Below, piece by piece: positions 20,840 to 32,025 of a stretch of 64,000 bases of DNA. Source of the DNA: Hortaea werneckii (taxonomy: Eukaryota > Ascomycota > Dothideomycetes > Mycosphaerellales > Teratosphaeriaceae). Position 1 is the stretch's first letter; each line of letters begins with the position of its first letter. Location: positions 1 to 64,000 of the forward strand of contig JBAOKB010000059.1 of the NCBI GenBank assembly GCA_037044905.1, in the 5' to 3' direction. The position numbers and the translations under genes are program-made. Below the pieces are notes generated by a model that saw nothing but the letters and a program-made list of their open reading frames with translations, was not told the DNA's origin and did no database searches.

Positions 20840-22527
20840 ATGGGTCTCCTCCAAGACACCTCCCACGCTGTATCAGCGCTCACGTCGACCTGGACCGGCC
20901 TCACGGCCGCTATTGGCATCTTGATCGCTACTGTCATCCTCCTCAATGTCACCCGCCAGCTCCTCATCCGCGGTAGTCCTCATGAGCCACCGCTCGTCTT
21001 CCACTGGGTGCCATTCATTGGCAGCACCATCTCCTACGGCATGGACCCCTATACCTTCTTCTTTTCTTGCCGGGAGAAGTATGGTGATGTCTTTACATTC
21101 ATTCTGCTGGGCAAGAAGACAACGGTGTGCCTGGGTACCAAGGGCAACGACTTCATCTTGAACGGAAAGCTGAAAGATGTCAACGCCGAGGAGATCTACA
21201 GCCCGTTGACCACACCGGTATTTGGAAAGGATGTGGTGTATGACTGCCCCAACTCCAAGTTGATGGAGCAGAAGAAGGTAAGTTTCGCGGTAGCTGCCGA
21301 CACGGAAGACATATACTAACCCGGCTGTAGTTTGTCAAGTACGGCCTCACCTCATCTGCTCTGCGTAGCTACGTGACATTGATCTCCCAAGAAGTGCGCC
21401 AATTCTTCGATAAGGATGCAGCGCACAAGAAATTTGCCTCGACCTCCGGTACGGTCGACATCCCGCCCACTATGGCCGAATTGACCATCTACACCGCCTC
21501 TCGCTCCCTCCAAGGCAAGGAGGTCCGTGAGCGGTTCGACTCTACGTTTGCCGATCTGTACCATGACCTCGACATGGGCTTCACGCCGATCAACTTCATG
21601 CTGCCATGGGCGCCTCTGCCTCAGAACAGGAGACGTGATGCCGCACAGAAGAAGATGGCCGATACGTACATGTCAATCATCAAACAACGCCGAGAGGATG
21701 GTACTCTGAAATCTGAGGGTAGAGAAGAGGACATGATTTGGAACCTTATGCAATGCTCATACAAGGACGGCACACCTGTGCCTGACCGCGAGGTGGCGCA
21801 CATGATGATTGCTCTTCTAATGGCCGGCCAGCACTCTTCCTCCTCGACATCGTCTTGGATCTTCCTTCGTCTCGCCTCTCGCCCGGATATTCAGGACGAG
21901 TTGCTTCAAGAACAGAAGGATGTCCTTGGCACTAACGCCGATGGTAGCGTCAAGGAGCTTACCTTTGAAGATCTCAGCCGTCTGCCACTGCACTCGCAAG
22001 TCGTCAAGGAGACCCTCCGTATCCACGCGCCTATTCACTCTATTCTCCGAAACGTCAAGCAACCGATGCCAGTGGAAGGGACACCCTATGTCATCCCTAC
22101 TTCGCACTCTCTACTGGCTACACCAGGCGTATCGGCACGCTCAACAGAATACTTCAACGAGCCTCTCCTCTGGGAGCCGCACCGGTGGGATGAAAAGGTG
22201 GCCGAGAAGCACTCCCATCTCGCACCCAAGCATCTCGCATCAGGTAACGCCGACAAGGAAGACGAGAAGGAAGACTACGGGTATGGTCTCGTCTCCAAGG
22301 GCGCAGCCTCGCCTTACCTACCTTTCGGTGCCGGCAGACATCGGTGCATCGGTGAACAGTTCGCCTATGTCCAGCTGCAAACCATCCTCGCGACCGTGAT
22401 CAGGGACTTCAAGTTCTTCAACCCGGATGGGAGTCAGGAGGTCGTTGGCACTGATTACAGCAGTCTTTTCAGCCAGCCGATGAGACCGGCTGTAGTCAAG
22501 TGGGAGAGGAGAGGGGAGAAGCAGTAA
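20840..22527 (+). CDS. CYP51: Sterol 14-alpha-demethylase (cytochrome P450 51)
   Basis: Removes the 14-alpha-methyl group from eburicol/lanosterol in ergosterol synthesis; ER membrane; target of azole fungicides. Two exons, 20840-21277 and 21331-22527, with a 53-nt intron (GTAAGT..TACTAAC..TGTAG) joining MEQKK to FVKYGLTS; 544 residues. Visible: an N-terminal membrane anchor (AAIGILIATVILLNV), substrate-recognition region SPLTTPVFGKDVVYDCPN, I-helix AGQHSSSST (from 311), ExxR at E373-R376 (KETLR), heme loop FGAGRHRCIG with Cys485. Tyr134 (VVYDC), equivalent to the Zymoseptoria Y137 azole-resistance site, is unchanged, and the YGYG loop (462-465) is intact, so no classical resistance substitution is seen at these positions. 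The sequence is of the CYP51B type. Confidence 0.97.
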
Positions 22528-23477
22528 TCTTGTGGATTGGTCTCGCGAGGTAGAGAGTGTTTTGTTCATAGATCGTAGAGCTTTTCTGCATTGCTAATCC
22601 TCCCATTACGTGTACGGCTTTTGTACCGATCCTGGTGTTGGAAGTGGCGGGTGATCCAGTAATCAGCCTGATTGGTATGATGGGTGTCAAATCTACATGA
22701 GGTGGGATTGCCATTGGCGTGATCCTTCACATTTCCACTATGGACTTGCGAGCTTCCAGAAACGAACTTGATAAGAAACTTCAGTAACACCTCACATGCA
22801 CCACGTACGAGGGCCTGGCAATGAACAGAGTAAACAATGTGGACCTTGAACTCCGCAGACCAAATCACCATCATCGACAGGTACACAAACTCACCCCCTC
22901 CGGTCTCGATCGATCAGCCGGATTCCCACGCCGGTTGTTTCTTGCAGCTCAACAATAGACTAAAACCTGCATCTACCTCGCCGTGCACTCGACGTCATCA
23001 GTATAAATGACCTGAAATGTTGCCATCGGAGAAACTGGATAAACGATTCCCACTCCCCCGCCATCCCCATTCCTATTTTACCGTCTGGGCAGAGCAGCAT
23101 TTCCCCGCAGACGTCGGGCTTGGCGCGAGCTTGGGATCTGGAGATGTTCTGCTGTAGCCGGCGGCCGGGATATCCTCTGTGGAGATCTGGGGGGAGCCCG
23201 GAACAAAAATCAATGTCCGTCAATGGCTGTTTGTTCGCTAGGACGCAAGACGATCCTCAGCCAACCTAGCCGTCATCTTGCGGCTGTCCTGCAGGTCGTC
23301 GTTCAGGCACAATGCATCTCACGCTGCGTGGTCTCGCCTCGGCGACCCACTGCTGTTCCGGAGGGGGGGATCTTGGTAGGCAATACATAGTCAGAGGAGC
23401 CCAGGATCCATATGACTGCTGTTGTTGCTGTTGCAGATCCCGCATTTCGTTGCTCGTCACAGCAGAAGGGGTTCAAC
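22528..23477. other. Intergenic region, promoter of the GH51 gene
   Basis: No gene is supported. It contains a TATAAAT at about 23003-23009 and one CreA-type SYGGRG match (CTGGGG, 23187-23192), which would fit carbon-catabolite control of a hydrolase but is a frequent motif. Confidence 0.5.
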
Positions 23478-25772
23478 ATGCATCTCAAACCGGTGGCCTT
23501 AGCCGCCGCCCTCGCACCCTTTGCGGCAGCTCTTGACGTTCAGGTTGCCTCCTCCGGCGGCAACAAGACCAGCTATCACCAGTATGGCTTCCTTCACGAG
23601 GACATCAACAACTCAGGCGACGGTGGTATCTATGCCGAGCTTATCGTCAACCGCGCCTTTCAATCCAGCGAGCTGTACCCCGTCTCGTTGAATGGCTACC
23701 ATTCGCTCCATGGGGCTCGGTTGAGCATCCAGAACCTCTCGCAGCCGCTTTCGGCTGCTCTTGACTCGTCCATGCGTGTTGCGGCTGGCAATGGAAGCAA
23801 CCGCGCTGGCTTCGAGAACGAGGGCTACTGGGGCATGAACGTGGAGTGCCAGAAGTACACTGGTACGTCGTGTCTCGTAATCCTGCATTTGATCTCTAGG
23901 GCAGCTGCTGACTCTGAATAGGTTCTTTTTGGGTTCGTGGAGCATACGACGGCTCCTTCACGGCTTCCCTGCAATCGAACTTGACCGATGATGTTTTCGG
24001 ATCCGTCGAGGTTCCCTCTCAGGCTGTCGCGGATGACTGGGTTGAACACACTTTCACCCTCACCCCAGACCGGGACGCGCCAAACAGCAACAACACTTTT
24101 GCTATTACTTTCAACCCTGAGGTGAGATCCAACTCGCCTTGTTGGAGTCGAGCGACGCTAACAGGATCTAGGGCACTGAGAACGGCTATCTTGACTTTAA
24201 CTTGATCAGCCTTTTCCCGCCAACCTACAAGGACCGTCCCAATGGACTTCGAGTTGACCTTGCGCAGGTCCTCGAGGCTTACCACCCTGTGAGTCTGTTT
24301 GAGGTTACATTCCGCACTGACTTGTGCTGACATTGCTTGTTTAGACTGTTTTCCGCTTCCCCGGCGGAAACATGCTTGAAGGCAACACCAACGAGACGTA
24401 CTGGGACTGGAAGAAGACTCTTGGCCCGCTTCGCGAGCGTCCAGGATTCCCAGGCGTCTGGGGTTACATGCAGACGAACGGTCTCGGTCTCATGGAGTAC
24501 CTTGAGTTGGCGGAGGACATCAACAACATGACTATTGGTAAGCAAGGAAGTAGAGCAGAAGGCTTGTGGAGCAATGCTGACCATTCCTCAGTCGTCGGCG
24601 TCTGGGCCGGACTTTCTTTGAACGGAGACATCACACCCAGAAACGACCTGCAGCCGTTCATTGACGATGCTCTGAACGAGATTGAATTCATTCGTGGCCC
24701 GGTTGACTCTCCATGGGGCAGCCGCCGTGCTGAGCTTGGCCACCCAGAGCCTTTCAACCTGCAATACGTCGAGGTTGGCAACGAGGACTGGCTTGCTGGT
24801 GCCCCAGAGGGCTGGAACAGCTACAAGGAGTACCGATTCCCGATGTTCATGCAGGCGATTAACGACGCCTACCCCGACATCCAAGTTATCGCGTCTGGTG
24901 CAACATCTGACAACTACACCTTCCCCGCCCCGGCTATCGGTGACTACCACCCTTACCGCGAGCCTGACGCTTTGGTTGAGGAGTTCAACCGATTCGACAA
25001 CGACCTCGGTCACATTGTCGGAGAGGTCTCAGCTACCTTCCCCAACAACGGCTCCAAGTTTGACGGACCCCTCTTCGAGTTCCCAGCCTGGATTGGAGCC
25101 GTCGGCTCGGCCATTTCAATGATCGGATACGAGCGCAATGCTGACCGTATTCCGGGCACGTTCTACGCTCCGATCCTGCGCAACATGAACCGCTGGCAGT
25201 GGGCCGTCACCATGATCCAACATGCCGCAGACCCAGCTTTGACCACCAGGTCGGTCAGCTGGTACATCTGGGAAGCTCTTGCAGCGTCGCCCATCTCCCA
25301 CACACTTCCAGCCAACGAACAGTTCGGCCCAGTCTTCTACGTGGCAGGCCGTGATGAGAACCGCGATGACGCTCTGGTGTGGAAGGGCGCTTGCTACAAC
25401 ATCTCCAGCAACGACATCTACAACTCCACCTACCGCGCCAACAGCACCCGCGTCCCGGTCTCAGTCCACTTCGACGGCGTCGAGGCCGGCACCGAAGCCA
25501 CGCTGACCATGGTGACCAACCCCGGCGGCGACCCCTACGCCATGGTTGACCCGTTGGAGGGCAACGAAGTCGTCAGCACCACCGAGACACCCATCACTGC
25601 CAACGCCGACGGCGTCTTCGAGTTCTACATGACGGAGCTGAGCTTGGCCGTCCTGGACACGGGTGTCAACAAGCGTGTCGCTGGCGCCCCTTACTCTCCT
25701 ATCGGCAAGAGCAAGCATGGCTGGAAGCCGCGGATGGCGGGGAAGCCCCCGGGATATCGGCCGGCTGTCTAA
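23478..25772 (+). CDS. Secreted alpha-L-arabinofuranosidase, GH51
   Basis: Releases terminal arabinofuranosyl residues from arabinan and arabinoxylan outside the cell. Five exons: 23478-23862, 23922-24121, 24172-24288, 24345-24537, 24592-25772; introns of 50-59 nt with GT..AG ends; 691 residues. The start at 23478 gives a signal peptide (MHLKPVALAAALAPFAAALD). Family blocks: YHQYGFLHEDINNSGDGGIY, FRFPGGNMLEGNT, GVWAGLSLNG. Likely acid/base Glu363 in VEVGNEDW and likely nucleophile Glu443 in IVGEVS. Many N-glycosylation sequons (for example NKTS, NNTF, NETY). The last intron is 54 nt and has no stop in frame, so unspliced reading stays open; the family alignment (NNMTI-VVGVWAG) supports splicing. 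Confidence 0.94.
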
Positions 25773-26304
25773 TGAGTTGGGTCTGTAGTTAATGAGTAAG
25801 GAGGAAGTAGGAAGTAGAATGGCTCGTAGATAAGGTAGTTTGAGTCGTTCGCCAGCTACGCTCGTATGGCTTCAGACTTTTCTTGTTGTTTGTTCTTGGT
25901 GACCTTCGCTCGTCCTTGGCTCGGTTTTGCTGTCTGATCTGTCTTTGACGGGTAACAATATCAACTTCGAGAAGGAGAGTATTGGTACTGTAGGAGGTAG
26001 AAGGGAGGAGGGCGGAGAGTTTCCGATGTCAACAACGGTTTGAGCTATCGAGGCTATCCCGCGCCTCGGGTGGCCTTCCGAAAGCTCAAGCCCGTACGTC
26101 AGCTCACTTGCCGTCTAGACGACTTGCGCATGATCGGTAATGTTCCTGAACTCCAACAACGCTTGAACGGTAGACTATGATTATGAAACAACTTATGAGA
26201 CACTACGCAGAGTGAGAAGCGCAGCATGAGATTGTACACGATTAACACCGCCCTGGGGAAACCTCGTTAGATACAGCACATGCGATCTTGTCGTCACCAC
26301 GACC
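25773..26304. other. Intergenic region, nothing recognised
   Basis: 3' flank of the GH51 gene and promoter of the BAR-PH gene. No domain-bearing ORF. Confidence 0.6.
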
Positions 26305-29300
26305 ATGGCGGACGACGCAAGCATTTCCACGTTGCCTCAAGCCGAACGAGTCGAACGTCCGCTACACCTTGTACCAGTTGGCCTGAAAGAAGCCGCTCTA
26401 GACTCTCCCACGTTCCGCGCCACAGCTCTTCACTTCGCGGATCAAATCGAGATTGTAGAACGATGGTTGGAGGGATACGTGAAAGCAGCCTCCAAGCTCG
26501 TGGCGGAGGTGAGCTCACTGGAGAGCCTGGTGAACTCATTCCTCAATCAGAGCATGCCGCCGGTTCAAGTTAGCGAAGCTGTCTTGGATCATGACTATAC
26601 CATGCTGGCTATGCAGCGGTACGGTGAAGGCGCCAGGGAGTTCTGGCAATCCACCTTGCGAGGCGTGAAGAGGTCCGACAGCACTGTCATAGACCCTATA
26701 AAGCATTTCTTGTCTACCGAGTTGCGGGCATTCAAGGAGAGTCGGAATGCGTTGCAGGCGACCCAGAAGTCCTTCGATCATGTCATCGCCCGGTACCTAT
26801 CGCAAAGCAAGACGAAGGAAGCAAGCAGTCTACGTGAAGATGCGTTTCAAGTACACGAGGCACGGAGAGCTTATATCAAGGCGAGCATGGATTTCTGCAC
26901 CGGTGCCCCGCAAGTGAGGGCGAGCCTGGATAAGTTGATCGTACGGATCTTCTCGGACCAGTGGAAGGATATGCGTGCGAGCCGGGAAGCCAACAACGGT
27001 ATCTTTGCCAAGCTGAGTAGCGAGATGGAGCGCGTGCGAGGTTGGAGCTCGGAGATGGACAACAGCGAGCGGGCTTTCAAGCGAGAACTGCTTACGGCGA
27101 GAAGGCAGATCGAGGATTCTGTGAGCTCTAAGATCAGACCTAGTAGGGAGCTGGAGGATTACTCTGCGTCTACCGTCCCATATCTGGGTAGTGGCGCTGG
27201 CGGTGCGACAGGTATCACGTCCAAATCTGCGAACGAAAGGCTGGAACAGCAAGGTTGGCTTTTCATGAAGACATCCACTGGGAAACCCGCGAGGACTGTC
27301 TGGTCGAGGAGGTGGGTCTTTGTCAAGAGTGGTATTTTTGGGTGGTTGATCCAAGGCGCGAAGTCTGGTGGCGTTGAGGAAAGTGAGAAGATCGGAGTGC
27401 TTTTGTGTTCGATTCGACCGGCATTCCAAGAGGACAGACGCTTCTGTTTTGAGATCAAGACGAAAGACACTAGCATCATACTGCAGGCTGAGACTCAAGA
27501 TGAACTGACTGAGTGGATCTCTGCGCTCGAAGTGGCCAAGAAGAAAGCCCTTGAAGACCCTACCAGCACTGAGACTAGCCCGCTTTCGTCTGGCGTCGAC
27601 CCTGCATTTGCTGTCAGCTCCCCTGTTGCACCAGAGTTTGCTGCTAAGCTCGGCGACTCGCAGCTAGACGAGGCGAGAGAAAGCGAAGTATCAGTCGGTA
27701 TGAGCAGTCTTGCCTCCCGCTCGAGTTTTGATACACCAGCCCCGCCTTTGTCGACAAACCGCCGAGTCATGAGCCTTGAAAAGCAGGAAGGCGAGGGCGC
27801 GCGAGAGCACGCCGCAAGAATCATGTCCAGATTCGATTTGTACAAGAGGGGAGGAGCATCGCCACGCGTGCCGTCGGAGGCAAGCACTGGCGGGATTGCA
27901 AGTCTCATTTCGGCGAGTCACAACATCTTACCTGTCGGTCCAGGAGCACCGCCGCCTTCACAAGGCAGTGATACTATACATCCTCCAAAACGCAGCAACA
28001 CCATACCTACTAGCAGTCTTGCGCCGTCCACCCTGGCGAACCCACCTGCCCCGACCAATCTGAGCCACACTGCTGTCATTGTCAGTGGAGAGCGTGGTAT
28101 CGGGATAGGGAGAGCAGCCGAAGGGATGCCGTCAGGAATAATGGCGAATCTTTGGGGCAGCAGTAACTGGGGCTACGTTAATCGTCTGGGAGAAGATGTA
28201 GCAAGGAGACAGCAGTCCTCTTCTCGACCTGCTTCGTCGGGCGTGGAGGGTAAATCCAGGTCTCCCTCGGTCTCACGGGATGATTCAAGTATTATGGACG
28301 GCACTGGCTCTGTCCAGCCAGCAGCAGCACCTGAGCTGCCGAAACATCGTAAGACGCTGAGCGCCGCTAACGATACATCATCGTTGAGTGCAATTAAGCT
28401 CGGCGATGACAGCGAGGATTTCCCAAATTACTACCCGCTACCACTCAAAGTCCAACAGGCCCAATTTCGAATGCTGTTCCCCTCCGTACCGCGGTCTGAG
28501 CAAGTCGTGCTCGTTTTCAGAGCTACCTGGAACCCGAACGAGCAGCAAGAGTTTCCAGGTAGAGTTTACGTGACCACGCAAGAGGTCTACTTCTACAGCA
28601 ACCATTTGGGTCTTGTACTCATTACTGGGGCCAGCCTCTCAAGCATAAACGAGGTCACTTCGGCACCGGGCCGTGATTGTGACTTCTTGTTCCTCTTACT
28701 CAAGGAGAATAGAGAGGATACAGATCAGCGCAGGATTACAATCAAGGTCTTCCTTGAACCGCTTCGATTACTGCAAAGACGACTGAGTTACCTTGTCCGG
28801 AACGCAAACTCCGAAGATCCAGACAGCCTCGAGGAAGTACTGAAAGTGCTCATCAAGCTTGAAGCGGACGTCCCACAACGAAGCTCGAGCGTAGAGAGTT
28901 GGGAGGACATCACGTACGAGGGTGGCTCGCCAACTACTGCGGGAGACCAGCAGAAGAGCCCGCGTCGATATGGAAAGAATGTCAAGGCCAGCTTGCGGAT
29001 AGACGGAAATCTATACGGCGATCCTGCTAGGACTGGTCGAGAAGTACAGAAATTCAAGTTGCCGGCCCAGCCAGTGGTGTATGCACCTCAAGGCATGCAG
29101 GCCAGCGTAACCCGGGACTTCAATGTCTCGGCCAAGGCGCTCTTCCATGTCATGTTCGGTGACAAGAGCGCTGTCTTTCAACTGCTGTATGCGAACAGGT
29201 GGGCGGACAAGATTTCCCAAAGCCCTTGGACAAAGCCGGCTGAGCAGACCAAGGGACCTTGGACACGCAAGTTCACGAGTCAGGATCAAAATTCGCCAGT

Positions 29301-30471
29301 GTCAGATACACAGACCGTTGATGTCTCCAACGACCATTTGTGCTATGTGGTCACCAATAATAAGAATCCCTGGAGACTACCGTACGCAACGAGATTTGGA
29401 TTGGTCACCAAAATAGTAATCACACATACCTCGAAGAGCAAGTGCAAACTCGCTATCTTCCAACAAGTCAACTGGCTGCAGGCTCCTCAATGGTCTTATG
29501 TAAAGCACTTGATCGAGAAGCAGGCTTTGAACAGCTTGGAAGCTGACGCACTGGATCTTACGAATGTCGCTATGGATCAGGTGGCGAAGCTTGGAAATCA
29601 CAGCAAGACCAATCGAGCTATCGAGATCTTTGGGGGTATCGGCCAGCAGCTGCAGGTGCCTCAGATTGATGTCTCGGCTGTGCCCAACGTCGCGCGCAGC
29701 ATAGCTGCAAACGGAGCCAGACAACATGAGACCATTGGCTTGCCGCGACTGGTCCTTGATGATGCGTTTGCGAAGACCTTACAACTCGTCAGCATGGTCA
29801 TTGACATACTTATTGCCGTTGGCAAGGGTGCAGTCGGAGTCTGCACAGCGCACACATTCCTCGTTGCTCTGCTCGCAACGAGCGTGATATACAACAGCTG
29901 GTACGGCTACCGCGACAGCTTGCTATGGTATCAAGAACGGAGCGCAGGCAAATTCATGTCACGGGTCGGCGTGACCCCCAACCCCGTCATGGGCCGATCC
30001 ATCTATCTCAGAGACCTCGAGGAACTCGTCATGCCCGCGGATGTCAATGAGACGCTTAACGCCATCGCGCCGCCTTCGTCTTCGACGGCCGAAGCAAAGA
30101 CTTGTCGAACCACCTTCAGCGATATGGTCGCTGCGGATGATGCCTCCATCGCCACGCCGCAGAAACCCGCTGCGCGGCTCCATAACACCCGCGATGCGAT
30201 CGCCAGGTATCGTCACGATCTCCTAATCGCACTCCGTGTCGTTAATCGTGTCGAGAGCGATGTCCTCAAAGCCGAGTGGGAGGACTGGGTACGCTCTGAA
30301 GAGCGGAAGTGCGCCAAGGTCGAGAGGATGCTGCAGCGCGGTGAGAGTGGCAAGAAGTCTTCCAAGTCAAAGCTCGATGTCGATGCGCAGCTGGGCGAGG
30401 AGTTCGCCGAGTACTGTCGCTCTTGTCGGGCTGAAGTCGCGGGTTTGCTTAATGAGACTAGGATTATGTAG
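26305..30471 (+). CDS. Lam1/Lam3 (Sip3)-type sterol-transfer protein, BAR-PH-GRAM-VASt
   Basis: A 1388-residue intronless protein. Domain order: BAR-like coiled helices at about 20-280 (LHFADQIEIVERWLEGYVKA), PH domain at about 312-412 (EQQGWLFMKT ... RRWVFVKSGIFGWL ... WISALEVAKK), a Ser/Pro-rich linker, GRAM domain at about 717-800 (FRMLFPSVPRSEQVVLVFRA ... GRVYVTTQEVYFYS), VASt/StART-like domain at about 922-1085 (SVTRDFNVSAKALFHVMFG ... NRWADKISQSPW), then hydrophobic segments at about 1162-1202 anchoring it in the ER. Yeast homologues (Lam1/Ysp1, Lam3/Sip3) sit at ER-plasma membrane contacts and belong to the lipid-transfer proteins anchored at membrane contacts. Full length for the family. 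Confidence 0.92.
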   Translation: MADDASISTLPQAERVERPLHLVPVGLKEAALDSPTFRATALHFADQIEIVERWLEGYVKAASKLVAEVSSLESLVNSFLNQSMPPVQVSEAVLDHDYTMLAMQRYGEGAREFWQSTLRGVKRSDSTVIDPIKHFLSTELRAFKESRNALQATQKSFDHVIARYLSQSKTKEASSLREDAFQVHEARRAYIKASMDFCTGAPQVRASLDKLIVRIFSDQWKDMRASREANNGIFAKLSSEMERVRGWSSEMDNSERAFKRELLTARRQIEDSVSSKIRPSRELEDYSASTVPYLGSGAGGATGITSKSANERLEQQGWLFMKTSTGKPARTVWSRRWVFVKSGIFGWLIQGAKSGGVEESEKIGVLLCSIRPAFQEDRRFCFEIKTKDTSIILQAETQDELTEWISALEVAKKKALEDPTSTETSPLSSGVDPAFAVSSPVAPEFAAKLGDSQLDEARESEVSVGMSSLASRSSFDTPAPPLSTNRRVMSLEKQEGEGAREHAARIMSRFDLYKRGGASPRVPSEASTGGIASLISASHNILPVGPGAPPPSQGSDTIHPPKRSNTIPTSSLAPSTLANPPAPTNLSHTAVIVSGERGIGIGRAAEGMPSGIMANLWGSSNWGYVNRLGEDVARRQQSSSRPASSGVEGKSRSPSVSRDDSSIMDGTGSVQPAAAPELPKHRKTLSAANDTSSLSAIKLGDDSEDFPNYYPLPLKVQQAQFRMLFPSVPRSEQVVLVFRATWNPNEQQEFPGRVYVTTQEVYFYSNHLGLVLITGASLSSINEVTSAPGRDCDFLFLLLKENREDTDQRRITIKVFLEPLRLLQRRLSYLVRNANSEDPDSLEEVLKVLIKLEADVPQRSSSVESWEDITYEGGSPTTAGDQQKSPRRYGKNVKASLRIDGNLYGDPARTGREVQKFKLPAQPVVYAPQGMQASVTRDFNVSAKALFHVMFGDKSAVFQLLYANRWADKISQSPWTKPAEQTKGPWTRKFTSQDQNSPVSDTQTVDVSNDHLCYVVTNNKNPWRLPYATRFGLVTKIVITHTSKSKCKLAIFQQVNWLQAPQWSYVKHLIEKQALNSLEADALDLTNVAMDQVAKLGNHSKTNRAIEIFGGIGQQLQVPQIDVSAVPNVARSIAANGARQHETIGLPRLVLDDAFAKTLQLVSMVIDILIAVGKGAVGVCTAHTFLVALLATSVIYNSWYGYRDSLLWYQERSAGKFMSRVGVTPNPVMGRSIYLRDLEELVMPADVNETLNAIAPPSSSTAEAKTCRTTFSDMVAADDASIATPQKPAARLHNTRDAIARYRHDLLIALRVVNRVESDVLKAEWEDWVRSEERKCAKVERMLQRGESGKKSSKSKLDVDAQLGEEFAEYCRSCRAEVAGLLNETRIM

Positions 30472-30919
30472 ATTAGGTTTAAGATCTTGGATCGTGAAGT
30501 TGTTAACATTTAATTCCACTTCCGACCTTGTGTACCCAAAAATCTGCTGGAGTCAAGACCCGTACGCTGAATTGGGAATAATTCAAGTACAGCGAAATTG
30601 TTCGAAGACTAGAACGGTTATGTACAGTGACACTGCCTAGGATTCCGGACCATATCGTATATAATACATCATAATACCAACATATCCTCGCTCCTTCGTG
30701 AAGATATCATGACGTAATATTTCGAGAGCGTTAACGGAAGTACCTCCGGTATGGTTACGCTGCAACCCCTCTTCAACTAAACAGTCTACATGCGACAAGC
30801 GCAGTACAAGTCCAACATCGGCGCACGACACCGACCCATTCCATCGCTCTCTCTCCACCGAGCTCGACTGAGCAAGAAATCCACGCAGCCCGCCATCTTA
30901 TTGGTCTTGCGATCTGGCA
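30472..30919. other. Intergenic region, nothing recognised
   Basis: Short spacer between two co-directional genes; only ORFs under 75 codons. Confidence 0.6.
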
Positions 30920-31354
30920 ATGAATGCACAGCCCATCAACGATCGTGAGCAAGCGCAAACCAATCAAGACCGTCCTCACAACGAACACGTTTCAACCCGG
31001 AAGCAAACGCGCCATGCACTCTGGCTGCTTGTCCTCGGTGGCATCCTGGAGATTTGGACTGTACTGGACTGGCCCACCAACAAGGAAGCCCTAGCTTCCC
31101 GCTCATACCCCAACAAAATAGCTACCATCGCCGCTCTGTGGATCTGGCTGGCTGGAATGTTCAAGCTTTGGGCGGGGGGCGATAGGAATCTGGTAGCTTC
31201 CACGTGCGCCTGCAGCACCGTTGTGAGTTATGCGTGTCTTTTGTTCGAAGTCGGGAAACGGGAGGCACTGGTTGTGATTACGGTTGCACAGCTAGGGGCC
31301 ACGAGTCTGTATTTTCTTTGGACGCCGGACTCAAGGGGATTTTGGGGGGCTTGA
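30920..31354 (+). CDS. Small four-helix membrane protein, unknown
   Basis: A 144-residue ORF with four predicted membrane segments: HALWLLVLGGILEIWTVLDW, IATIAALWIWLAGMFKLWAG, LVASTCACSTVVSYACLLF and ALVVITVAQLGATSLYFLW. The first 30 residues are polar (MNAQPINDREQAQTNQDRPH) and probably cytosolic. No family is recognised. The regular spacing of hydrophobic segments argues that it is real, although no conserved motif supports it. Confidence 0.55.
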   Translation: MNAQPINDREQAQTNQDRPHNEHVSTRKQTRHALWLLVLGGILEIWTVLDWPTNKEALASRSYPNKIATIAALWIWLAGMFKLWAGGDRNLVASTCACSTVVSYACLLFEVGKREALVVITVAQLGATSLYFLWTPDSRGFWGA

Positions 31355-32025
31355 AGGGGAGGGGCTGGAGGAGGAAGGGGAGGTCCGGTGGCGGATGTGG
31401 TTCAGACCATGCGCCGCTGGCTTCAGAAAGGAGAAGGTGCTTCACCTACCTAGAGTTCCTGAAGCAGCATTGAACCAGACACATGGTCGGAGACGAGCAA
31501 TGGACTTGCATCGTTGCGGCGGTCGTTTAAATAGACTACCCCGCTTACAACCTCCTCCTGAGGTAGTAACGCTCTGCTGGGCTAGGAAAATAGTCTTCAC
31601 AGGTAGCACCGACGCATCTTTAAGCTAGAAGTGCTGCGTGATGAAGATCGGGACAGAGCCTTCCAGGTGAGAATGAAATTAAAACAAGTTTCGTAATCCC
31701 CAGACGGAAGCACAATAGATCAAAATCGTCCATCATTGGTCGCGCCATAATAGGTGTCCCGTACACGCATCTGTTATTCGTAGTAGACATCGATGGACGG
31801 AGAAAGTCGTCCCTACTAAGAAAGCTGGGCATGGCGTTTGGCTACTATGGCCTATCATCCCTTGAAACCTTACCTCTCAGTAAATGAAACCCAAACAATT
31901 GACACCACATGCCCAACGATCGGAGACTTTAATATGATTCACATTTACTGCATTATCAAGCGCGCTTAGAGCATCCTTCAAAGTCTACTCACTGCACCAC
32001 TCCATCTCCGACCCCCATCCTGCAG
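31355..32025. other. Intergenic region, nothing recognised
   Basis: Convergent 3' flanks of the small membrane protein and the aminopeptidase gene. G-rich purine run at about 31340-31390; no supported ORF. Confidence 0.6.
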
